5,249 nt of DNA, from contig CAMDMH010000295.1 in the NCBI GenBank assembly GCA_945901835.1, positions 1-5,249 on the forward strand, read 5' to 3'. The position numbers and the translations under genes are program-made. Every line of letters begins with the position of its first letter. Position 1 is the stretch's first letter. Positions 1-5,226 of this stretch are shown here, piece by piece. The DNA comes from Devosia equisanguinis (GTDB taxonomy: Bacteria > Pseudomonadota > Alphaproteobacteria > Rhizobiales > Hyphomicrobiaceae). The notes beneath the pieces were generated by a model. The model was not told where the DNA came from, ran no database searches, and saw nothing but the letters and a program-made list of their open reading frames with translations.

Positions 1-48
1 CAACGACAAGGCGCCCCGCCGACGGTCGCAGACCACCCGCAACCGATC

Positions 49-64
49 CGCCTTTCGGCGTTTT
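49..64 (+). terminator. possible weak intrinsic terminator
   Basis: A 4-bp GC stem (CGCC, TTTC loop, GGCG) is followed directly by TTTT, the shape of a small Rho-independent terminator reading rightward. The stem is short for a working terminator. The two shorter plus-strand reading frames entering from the left edge stop only at 85-91, after the hairpin, so no gene clearly ends before it. Treat it as a weak candidate. Confidence 0.2.
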
Positions 65-84
65 GCAAGAGGCTCACCGGATGC

Positions 85-107
85 TGATTGACGCGGAACG
101 TCAATCA
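85..107. repeat. perfect 9-bp inverted repeat, TGATTGACG arms
   Basis: The arms TGATTGACG (85-93) and CGTCAATCA (99-107) are exact reverse complements separated by 5 bp (CGGAA). The whole forms a 23-bp dyad, a plausible size for a dimeric repressor site or a small hairpin. The same word recurs at 132-141 and 171-180. The TTGAC/GTCAA half-sites recall FNR/FixK sites, but the spacer between them is 7 bp rather than 4, so that assignment does not fit. The function is unknown. Confidence 0.6.
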
Positions 108-131
108 AAGCGCTTGCCAATGGCGCGGCCA

Positions 132-180
132 GCGTCAATCATCGTTTCGCTCGGCCGCCTCGTCTCATCCTGATTGACGC
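132..180. repeat. second inverted repeat of the same word, 10-bp arms
   Basis: GCGTCAATCA (132-141) and TGATTGACGC (171-180) are perfect 10-bp inverted arms around a 29-bp spacer. The right arm with its flanks (CTGATTGACGCG, 170-181) matches 84-95 over 12 bp. With the 85-107 dyad this makes four copies of the word within 96 bp in the order + - - +. A separate small dyad, TGGC-GCG-GCCA, lies between them at 121-131. It may be an operator cluster or the remains of a small palindromic mobile element. Confidence 0.6.
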
Positions 181-235
181 GCCGTTCTCACCCAGATTGT
201 CGCGCTATATCAAATCGACACCACGCCCAGACAGT

Positions 236-457
236 TCACCAACCCTTATAAATCGGGCGCATCCACGCGATGCTTGCCGCCGTCAACCGGACACTAGTGA
301 TCAGCGACAGATATTTGCCGTTGTTGACGTGCACAGACGGATCGAGGTCCGTCGGCCGGGCACAAAACCGCAGCACGGACACGCCCTCGGGGAGAACGAG
401 CGCCGGCCGCCAGCGGGCCGCGAAGAGGTAGGCTCTGAGCCGGAACCAGAGATTCAC
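236..457 (-). pseudogene. truncated acyl-CoA thioesterase (hotdog, 4HBT-like), N-terminal remnant
   Basis: The GTG at 457 opens a 73-codon frame starting VNLWFRL, with GGAG about 10 nt upstream as a ribosome site. An in-frame ATG at 514 would add 19 residues that do not resemble the family. Residues 35-49 read PTDLD-P-S-V-HVNNGKY, the N-terminal signature of hotdog-fold thioesterases of the 4HBT_2 type (commonly R-x-x-P-T-D-L-D-x-x-x-H-M-N-N-G-x-Y), which hydrolyse acyl-CoA thioesters in the cytoplasm. Family resemblance stops near residue 53 (LSLI, about position 299). The remaining 20 residues are unlike the family and end at a TGA. Relatives are usually well over 130 residues, so the core sheet and C-terminal half are missing. 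I could not find the missing part in any minus-strand frame over 1-235. This suggests deletion or rearrangement rather than a single frameshift. It could still be expressed as a short peptide, but an active enzyme is unlikely. Confidence 0.6.
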
Positions 458-647
458 GCGCTTCGTTCTCCATCCCTGAGCGGGCGACAAGCCCCAGAGT
501 TGCGCACCAGCCACTTCCCCACATCAACCCACCGGATCGAACGCCGCCGCATTCGCGCCAGAACGATGCGATCATGCTAAACTGCCTGACATGATAGAGT
601 GACCAACCTGATCTTCGACTCGACCACTGCCCGGAACTGAACCCACC
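458..647. other. gap between the thioesterase remnant and the TPR gene
   Basis: About 190 bp between two divergently oriented genes, so it should hold the promoter of the TPR operon. Two extended -10-like stretches occur on the plus strand (TG-C-TAAACT at 575-583 and TG-A-TAGAGT at 592-600), but neither has a recognisable -35 at the right distance. I see no gene, RNA or strong repeat here. Confidence 0.4.
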
Positions 648-2381
648 ATGCTGACCCGGCATAGACGGCATATGATGGCATTCAGCATCGCTGCGTCCAT
701 GCTGGCGGTGTCGGCGGGCTTGCAACCGGCTGTCGCCCAGGACGGTCCACGCCTGGCCCTGGAAGGCGCGCGCCTGCAAGCGCAGGGCAATCTCGATCAA
801 GCCCTCGGCATGCTCACCGAAGCACTGAACGACACCCGCCTGACCAACGACCGGCGGGCCGCGATCCTGACCGACCGCGGCGCCCTGCTCGCAAGGCTCA
901 ACCAGCCGAAGGGCGCGATCGAGGATTTCAATCGCGCGGTGCAGCTCTACCCCGAGTATCCCGCGATCTATAACAACCGCGGCAGCACGCTGCTCACGCT
1001 CGGTCTCGCCCGTGAAGCGATCAAGGACTTCGACCGCGCGATCGTGCTCGCTCCAGGCTACGTCGCCGCCTACAACAACCGCGCCGGCGCACGCCTGCTG
1101 CTGGGGCAATCCGACGCCGCTATCGCCGACTTCACCCGCGCCATCGAGCTTGCACCGCAGACGGTTGCGGCCCTCGCCGGCCGCGGCCGCGCCCAGCTCG
1201 CTTCGCAGCGCCCCCATGCAGCTCTCCGCGACCTGACCCACGCTCTCGCCACCGACATCCGCTTCGCCCTCGCCTATCGTCTGCGCGCCGAAGCGCGGAT
1301 CGCGGCCGACCGCACGAACGAAGCGATCGAGGATCTTTCCCGCGCGATCGCTTTCGAGCCGAACAACACCGAGATCTATATCGAGCGCGGCAATGCCTAT
1401 CTCCAAGCCGACAACACCAGCGCCGCGCTGAAAGACTTCACGCGCGCCATCGAGATCGACGGACAGTCGATCGCAGCGCTCGAAGCCCGCGCGATCGCGA
1501 ACGTCAGGATCGACGCGTCGAACGATGCCGAAGCCGACATCACTCGCGCCTTGGAGCTATTCCCGCGCGCGACAGGCGCGATGGCCGCGCGGGCCCAGCT
1601 GTATCTCAACACGGGCCAGCCCGATCTGTCGCGGCGAGAGATCGAGCGCGCGCTGAAGCTGACGCCGAACCGCGCGGACGTGCTGCTCGTCAGAGCGAAC
1701 ATCGAAGCAGCATCCGGCAAGCGCGACGAAGCCTTGCTGAGCTATCGCGCGGTTCTGACCGAGCAACCGACTTCCCGCGAAGCGGCCAATGCCCTCGCCC
1801 GCCTCACCGGCAACGACGAACGCCAGGAAGCCGTCGAACTCCCGGGCCAGGGCGTCGATCACTGGCGCGTCATCCGGCGTGGTGCGACCCATTTGGCCAT
1901 CAGCGAAAGGCACCCGCGCATTTCCGTGCCGCTGGAGACGTTCCAGAATGCATCACCCAAGCTCGTCGAATACGAAATCGGCAAGCCCCCCAATGCGCAC
2001 ATCGCCGTGCTGCGTTTCACCGTCGGCCCCACCACCGCTGGCGCCGAAGAGCTTCGCCACGCTGCGATCCTCGATCTGTCGCAGTCCACCGTCCTGGCCG
2101 TGCTGCCCGAGCGCCGGGGCCAGAAGCAGGCCAGTTGGAACTGGGAGGACAATCGCCTCGTAGTCACGGCGATCGACGGCCTGACCGACGAGTTCCCCTT
2201 GCGCGCCGGCGGCCGCCCCGCCGCGGTCGCATCCGCCACCCAGCCGCGCCGCGCAGGTAGCGAGGGACCGCGCACGTACGCGCAGCCGACGTGGTTGCCA
2301 TTCGGGGCAGCCCCACCTCAGCAGCAGCGCCGCGCGAACCGCCAGCCCAAAACGCTGTTCGACATGATCTTCGGCAACTGA
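648..2381 (+). CDS. secreted tetratricopeptide (TPR) repeat protein
   Basis: A 577-residue protein probably exported by Sec. Residues 1-30 form a signal peptide: a basic start (LTRHRRH), a hydrophobic core and a likely cut after AVA-30. The ATG at 648 supplies the basic n-region; in-frame ATGs at 672 and 675 would lose it. The ribosome site is weak. Residues 36-69 form a first, irregular TPR. Nine more follow in an exact 34-residue register to about 377: the D/E-F/L/I pair at 93, 127, 161, 195, 229, 263, 297 and 331 (S-Y at 365), and an Arg at 77, 111, 145, 179, 213, 247, 281, 315 and 349. TPR superhelices bind proteins or peptides, so a periplasmic scaffold role is inferred. Residues 395-520 look like an unassigned beta-rich domain (W406, W497, W499). 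A Pro/Gln/Arg-rich tail ends in KTLFDMIFGN. It is followed 17 bp later by the 85-aa gene, probably in one operon. Partner and pathway are unknown. Confidence 0.93.
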   Translation: MLTRHRRHMMAFSIAASMLAVSAGLQPAVAQDGPRLALEGARLQAQGNLDQALGMLTEALNDTRLTNDRRAAILTDRGALLARLNQPKGAIEDFNRAVQLYPEYPAIYNNRGSTLLTLGLAREAIKDFDRAIVLAPGYVAAYNNRAGARLLLGQSDAAIADFTRAIELAPQTVAALAGRGRAQLASQRPHAALRDLTHALATDIRFALAYRLRAEARIAADRTNEAIEDLSRAIAFEPNNTEIYIERGNAYLQADNTSAALKDFTRAIEIDGQSIAALEARAIANVRIDASNDAEADITRALELFPRATGAMAARAQLYLNTGQPDLSRREIERALKLTPNRADVLLVRANIEAASGKRDEALLSYRAVLTEQPTSREAANALARLTGNDERQEAVELPGQGVDHWRVIRRGATHLAISERHPRISVPLETFQNASPKLVEYEIGKPPNAHIAVLRFTVGPTTAGAEELRHAAILDLSQSTVLAVLPERRGQKQASWNWEDNRLVVTAIDGLTDEFPLRAGGRPAAVASATQPRRAGSEGPRTYAQPTWLPFGAAPPQQQRRANRQPKTLFDMIFGN

Positions 2382-2398
2382 CGGGGAAGCGCCGGACC

Positions 2399-2656
2399 AT
2401 GCCGACACCCGCCGCGCATACCGAGCTGATCCGAGCGGTCGAACTGGCGATCGCCGGCGACCGGCAGGCGGCGCACGCCATCGTCGATCCACTCGAAAGC
2501 GACCAGACGGCGTGCTGGATCCACGCCTGCCTCTGCAAGATCGAAGGCGACGAGACCAACGCGCGGTATTGGTATCGCCGCTCTCGCCAGTTCTACGAGA
2601 GCTTCCCCGACCCTCGCGCCGAGCTGATCGGGATCAAAGCAGCGCTGACCTACTGA
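2399..2656 (+). CDS. conserved small helical protein, 85 aa, unknown function
   Basis: The ATG at 2399 lies 17 bp after the TPR stop codon, with GGGGA at 2383-2387 as the ribosome site. The frame stays open upstream inside the TPR gene, but those residues do not look like this protein. No signal peptide or membrane segment is visible, so it is probably cytoplasmic. It reads as two or three amphipathic helix pairs: ELIRAVELAIAGDRQAAHAIV (9-29), then CWIHACLCKIEGDETNARYW (39-58) and YRR (59-61). The G-D turn followed by A-x-x-W-Y-R-R resembles a TPR or Sel1-like hairpin. I recall similar short 'CWIHA-x-x-x-KIEGD' proteins as hypothetical proteins in rhizobial genomes; their role is not known to me. 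C39, H42, C44 and C46 lie close together. Co-transcription with the TPR gene is inferred from spacing alone, and the two proteins would sit in different compartments. Confidence 0.85.
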   Translation: MPTPAAHTELIRAVELAIAGDRQAAHAIVDPLESDQTACWIHACLCKIEGDETNARYWYRRSRQFYESFPDPRAELIGIKAALTY

Positions 2657-2678
2657 TCCCGTCTAACGCACTTTCCAC

Positions 2679-2711
2679 GTAGGCTGGGTCAAGGTGTAGC
2701 CGCGACCCAGC
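2679..2711 (+). repeat. left REP unit
   Basis: A GTAG head (2679-2682) is followed by the stem GCTGGGTC (2683-2690), a 13-nt loop, and GACCCAGC (2704-2711). A CTAC at 2714-2717 could pair with the GTAG head across a TT bulge. Confidence 0.75.
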
Positions 2712-2733
2712 TTCTACAACGCACCAAATGAAT

Positions 2734-2764
2734 GCTGGGTCGCTCTTCGCTTGACCCAGCCTAC
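2734..2764 (-). repeat. right REP unit, inverted
   Basis: Read on the minus strand: GTAG head (2764-2761), stem GCTGGGTC (2760-2753), an 11-nt loop, and GACCCAGC (2741-2734). It shares the first 15 bases and the GCGACCCAGC end of its partner but has a different loop, so the two are diverged copies of one family. Confidence 0.75.
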
Positions 2765-2827
2765 GGTGCACTTTGCTCTTGCGCGATCCTGATCAAGTGG
2801 AGACCGCTCTAGCGCGGCCCTCATGTA

Positions 2828-5104
2828 TCAGTTCAACTTGATGCTACCGAACAACCGCACGTTGGCGCCGGGAAGCAGCACCTCGTCTTTCTTGAACGAG
2901 ACGTGATTGCGCATGTCCTCGTTCAACAGGTTGTCCCCTTTGAGGCCCACGGTGAACTGCGGCACGTAAGCGTTGCCGGCGAGGCGCTGCGTGTAGCTCA
3001 GCTCGGCGTTGAGCAGCGTATATCCGCTGGTCGGCGTCTCTGCGATGCCGACATGCTCCTGACGGAATGCGTGCAGCATGCTGACCTTGGCGAGCCAATT
3101 GACGTCGCGGTAGTAGATGCCGGCACCTGCCCGATGCGGCGGGATGCGGGGCACGTACTCGCCTTTGCCGAACTCGGCCTGCACGAAATCGTACTGCCCC
3201 TCGATGCCCCATACGCCGCGCCACAGCGGCGCGACATCGAGCTGACCGATGACCTCGGCTCCGTAGAACGTTGCGTTACGCTGGCTGAAGCGCAACTCCC
3301 TCAGCTCGTCCTCCTCGCTTGCAGGATCGACGCTCTGGCAGGTGGCAAGCTCTTCGCCGCAATTCAGCCCCGTCAGCCGCTTGAAGATGAAGCCGTCGAA
3401 TTTCGTGTGATAGACGCTGGCGTCGAACCGGAAGGCGCCTTGTGCACGGCGGAAGCCCAGCTCGAAAGTCCGCGCCTTTTCCACCGTCAGGAACGGATTG
3501 CCGATCTCGAACGTACCCGTCGCCTCGTGCAACCCCTTGGAATAGAGTTCGGCGCTATCGGGCGCCCTTTCGGTATGCTGCGCCGTGAGACGCATTACGA
3601 TGCCCAGTGGCACGTCGACGAGCACGCCGGCACTGGCCGAAACCGGCTTGAACGTGCGATCACCATTGACCGTAAGGGGAGCGGTGGGATCAGCCAGATC
3701 GAGGCCAGTACCCGTGGCGTTATTGTGCTCGTAACGTACGGCACCCTGAAGTCGGACCCCCTGGGAAACCTGCAGCTCCTCGAAGAGAAATGCCGCAGCG
3801 CTGCGTGTCCGCGCAAGCTCGAGAATACTATCGCCTTCGAAGCTCGTGCCTTCCTGCGCCCGACGGCCGAGTTGAACGCCAACCGCACCGGTCAATCGTC
3901 CCAGCGCCGTCATCACAGGCGTATGCTGCACCTCGACGCGGCCTTCGGTCTCGCGATTGGTAAAGCGCGATCCCGTCTCGAACCGCCCCTCGTCCGCGTT
4001 GAACGACAGCTCATTGTGCGCGTAGTTGGACTGACCGAACCAGTAACGGACCGCCTCGATGCCGGCACTGCGCGGCCGCCACTCGCCCCGCGACATCAGC
4101 TTCGTCTGCTCGAGATCGATACGCGTTCGGTTGGTCTCTGCCTCTCCCCCAGGAATACCATACAGGCTCGCGTAACGTTGGAGCGACACGCCGATGAAGC
4201 CATCGCGTCCCACGAACGAGCCGCCAGCCGCATAGCTTTCGGCATCGACGAACGAGTTGCGCTGCACGCCGCGAGGTGTCTTGTAGTCCCCCGCGTGACG
4301 CTCGAAGTGATCCGCATGCGCAACGAAATTGCCGGCACCCGCTGTCGCTCTGAACCCAGCATCACGGCCATTGTCGACCGAGCTGACCCCGCCGCGAACC
4401 TCTGCGCTCACGCCCCCCCGCGGTACGGCCTCGGGAATGCGACTGTTGGTGGCACTGACGACCCCGCCGATGGCCTGACCGCCGAAGCGAAGCGTCGCCG
4501 GCCCACGCACGACCTCGATGCGGTCCGCCGCCATGGGATCGATCGGCACGGCATGATCTTCAGAAAGGGCCGACACGTCGTGGCTACCGATCCCGTTCTC
4601 CTGCACCCGTACCCGGTTGTTGTCGAAACCGCGAATGACGGGGCGGCTGGCTCCCGGTGCAAACGTCGAAGCTGAAATGCCCGGCCTGTTCTGCAGTACA
4701 TCGGTCAGACTGGCCCCCTGCTGCTGCAGAATTTCGCGCCCCGGGACGACCGTGACAGCGGCAAACGTCGCCGGAGGGACAATCAACACGCCCGGGGGCG
4801 GCAACGCGTTCGGGTCGACGACCAGGGGCTCGGCATCGACGGGCGGCGGTGTCTGTGCGGCAGCCGCCGTCGACGGCGCAGACTTCGCGGCAGGGGCCGC
4901 CGACTTCCGGGCTGGAGGCGCTGCCGCCGGCGGAGCAGGACGGGGAGCCGGCGATGCGACAGGACTAGGCGTCGTCACGACCACGGTCGGCAGACTGGTC
5001 TGGGCAGAAGCGCTACCGATCGCGCCGCCCACACCGATGAACGCGACAGGCACCACCGGGAGCAACCCGATGAATGACCGCCTCTTTTCCACGAAATTCG
5101 CCAT
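2828..5104 (-). CDS. znuD: TonB-dependent outer-membrane receptor, zinc-type (ZnuD-like)
   Basis: A 758-residue receptor that would import a metal or metal chelate across the outer membrane using TonB-ExbB-ExbD energy. The ATG at 5104 is chosen because AGAGGG lies 5 nt upstream and it begins a clear signal peptide (1-34, cut after SASA). The in-frame ATG at 5212 would place the promoter and Zur-like box inside the gene. A TonB-box-like LPTVVVTT (38-45) opens the mature protein. A Pro/Ala-rich linker follows (about 46-112), then the plug (about 113-224: VTVVPGREIL, LQNRPGIS, PVIRGFDNNRVRV, RIEVVRGPATLRFGG, GGVV), then the beta-barrel to the end. S-x-D-H-A (181-185) and N-A-T-F-Y-G-A-E in the barrel are typical of the ZnuD subfamily; I recall the D-H pair as zinc ligands there. 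C582 and C589 probably form a loop disulfide. H263, H266 and H270 add possible metal ligands. The protein ends in Asn, not the usual aromatic residue. The receptor class is near certain; zinc as substrate is inferred. Confidence 0.9.
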   Translation of the reverse strand: MANFVEKRRSFIGLLPVVPVAFIGVGGAIGSASAQTSLPTVVVTTPSPVASPAPRPAPPAAAPPARKSAAPAAKSAPSTAAAAQTPPPVDAEPLVVDPNALPPPGVLIVPPATFAAVTVVPGREILQQQGASLTDVLQNRPGISASTFAPGASRPVIRGFDNNRVRVQENGIGSHDVSALSEDHAVPIDPMAADRIEVVRGPATLRFGGQAIGGVVSATNSRIPEAVPRGGVSAEVRGGVSSVDNGRDAGFRATAGAGNFVAHADHFERHAGDYKTPRGVQRNSFVDAESYAAGGSFVGRDGFIGVSLQRYASLYGIPGGEAETNRTRIDLEQTKLMSRGEWRPRSAGIEAVRYWFGQSNYAHNELSFNADEGRFETGSRFTNRETEGRVEVQHTPVMTALGRLTGAVGVQLGRRAQEGTSFEGDSILELARTRSAAAFLFEELQVSQGVRLQGAVRYEHNNATGTGLDLADPTAPLTVNGDRTFKPVSASAGVLVDVPLGIVMRLTAQHTERAPDSAELYSKGLHEATGTFEIGNPFLTVEKARTFELGFRRAQGAFRFDASVYHTKFDGFIFKRLTGLNCGEELATCQSVDPASEEDELRELRFSQRNATFYGAEVIGQLDVAPLWRGVWGIEGQYDFVQAEFGKGEYVPRIPPHRAGAGIYYRDVNWLAKVSMLHAFRQEHVGIAETPTSGYTLLNAELSYTQRLAGNAYVPQFTVGLKGDNLLNEDMRNHVSFKKDEVLLPGANVRLFGSIKLN

Positions 5105-5109
5105 TTCGT

Positions 5110-5115
5110 CCCTCT
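5110..5115 (-). promoter_or_regulatory. ribosome binding site that fixes the receptor start
   Basis: AGAGGG on the minus strand lies 5 nt before the ATG at 5104. It is the only good Shine-Dalgarno match near the candidate starts and agrees with the signal peptide that begins there. Confidence 0.75.
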
Positions 5116-5148
5116 GAATCGCTTTGGTCGATTGCTTCCCCTGCTGAC

Positions 5149-5165
5149 ATGTTATAGTATAAAAT
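5149..5165. promoter_or_regulatory. Zur-like operator
   Basis: ATGTTATA-G-TATAAAAT is a 17-bp dyad with 7 of 8 arm positions matching; a perfect right arm would be TATAACAT. Including the flanks (GAC before, TTG after) it closely follows the Zur consensus as I remember it, roughly GAAATGTTATA-N-TATAACATTTC. Zur is the zinc-sensing repressor of the Fur family. The box lies 45-61 bp upstream of the receptor start and overlaps the predicted -10 element, the usual layout for repression when zinc is plentiful. A related Fur-family regulator such as Fur or Mur cannot be excluded from sequence alone. Confidence 0.7.
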
Positions 5166-5179
5166 TTGGTCCATGTAAA
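5151..5179 (-). promoter_or_regulatory. sigma-70-type promoter of the receptor gene
   Basis: On the minus strand, TTTACA (5179-5174) and TATAAC (5156-5151) are separated by exactly 17 bp and resemble TTGACA/TATAAT. Transcription would start near 5143, giving a leader of about 40 nt. TATACT (5161-5156) is an alternative -10 but lacks a well-spaced -35. Either choice lies inside the Zur-like box. Confidence 0.6.
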
Positions 5180-5197
5180 TCGCTCCCGGCCGGTTTC

Positions 5198-5210
5198 GCC
5201 ACGGCGTGGC
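5198..5210. repeat. 13-bp perfect palindrome upstream of the receptor promoter
   Basis: GCCACG-G-CGTGGC has perfect 6-bp arms around a single base. It lies about 19 bp upstream of the predicted -35 element, where an activator or a second regulator could bind. GC-rich dyads of this size can also occur by chance. Confidence 0.35.
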
Positions 5211-5214
5211 ATGA

Positions 5215-5226
5215 ATGTTACAACAT
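5215..5226. promoter_or_regulatory. second ATGTT/AACAT dyad near the right edge
   Basis: ATGTT-AC-AACAT has perfect 5-bp arms around 2 bp. The arms match the outer arms of the Zur-like box, but the centre is 5 bp shorter, so it is not a standard Zur site. It could be a degenerate or distal operator for the receptor, or belong to a divergent gene starting beyond the right edge. Confidence 0.3.

Larger units (their letters stand above)
2679..2764. repeat. REP pair (BIME-like element) between convergent genes
   Basis: Two palindromic units face each other. The outer arms GTAGGCTGGGTCAAG (2679-2693) and CTTGACCCAGCCTAC (2750-2764) are perfect 15-bp inverted repeats, extended by one more C-G pair at 2678/2765. 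The 8-mer GCTGGGTC occurs four times in alternating orientation, starting at 2683, 2704, 2734 and 2753. Each half is therefore a hairpin preceded by GTAG, the hallmark of REP sequences mobilised by RAYT (REP-associated tyrosine) transposases. It lies in the 171-bp gap between two converging genes, where it could act as a two-way terminator or protect mRNA 3' ends. No T-run follows, so a classical intrinsic terminator is not shown. No transposase is present in the window. Confidence 0.8.

Noticed and set aside
1..71. GTG-initiated minus-strand frame running off the left edge
   Set aside because: There is no convincing ribosome site and no recognisable protein in the 23 or so visible codons.
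85..107. FNR/FixK-type binding site in the TTGAC...GTCAA dyad
   Set aside because: Those sites need a 4-bp spacer between TTGA(C/T) and (A/G)TCAA halves; here the gap is 7 bp.
3..173. Open plus-strand frame entering from the left edge, possibly the end of a neighbouring gene
   Set aside because: Its translation resembles nothing I recognise and runs through the inverted-repeat cluster; without upstream sequence it cannot be supported.
197..580. A 127-codon plus-strand frame over the thioesterase remnant
   Set aside because: Its composition (Arg/Pro-rich, no hydrophobic core) is typical of a shadow, and the opposite strand carries the recognisable hotdog motif.
575..600. Extended -10 promoter elements for the TPR gene
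   Set aside because: Two TG-n-TAnAnT-like matches exist, but neither has a -35 partner at 16-18 bp, so I cannot choose one.
294..1406. A 370-codon minus-strand open frame opposite the TPR gene and the thioesterase remnant
   Set aside because: It overlaps the strongly supported TPR frame, its product is low-complexity and unlike any family, and its downstream part is just another frame of the thioesterase remnant.
2804..2817. CCGC...GCGG hairpin near the receptor stop codon
   Set aside because: A 4-bp stem without a T-run on the receptor strand, too weak to call a terminator.
2903..4675. A 590-codon plus-strand open frame antisense to the receptor gene
   Set aside because: It lies wholly inside a clearly recognisable receptor gene, its product has no recognisable family, and long stop-free antisense frames are expected in high-GC coding DNA.
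5105..5212. Upstream ATG at 5212 as the receptor start
   Set aside because: It would add 36 residues before a good signal peptide and put the promoter, operator and ribosome site inside the gene.
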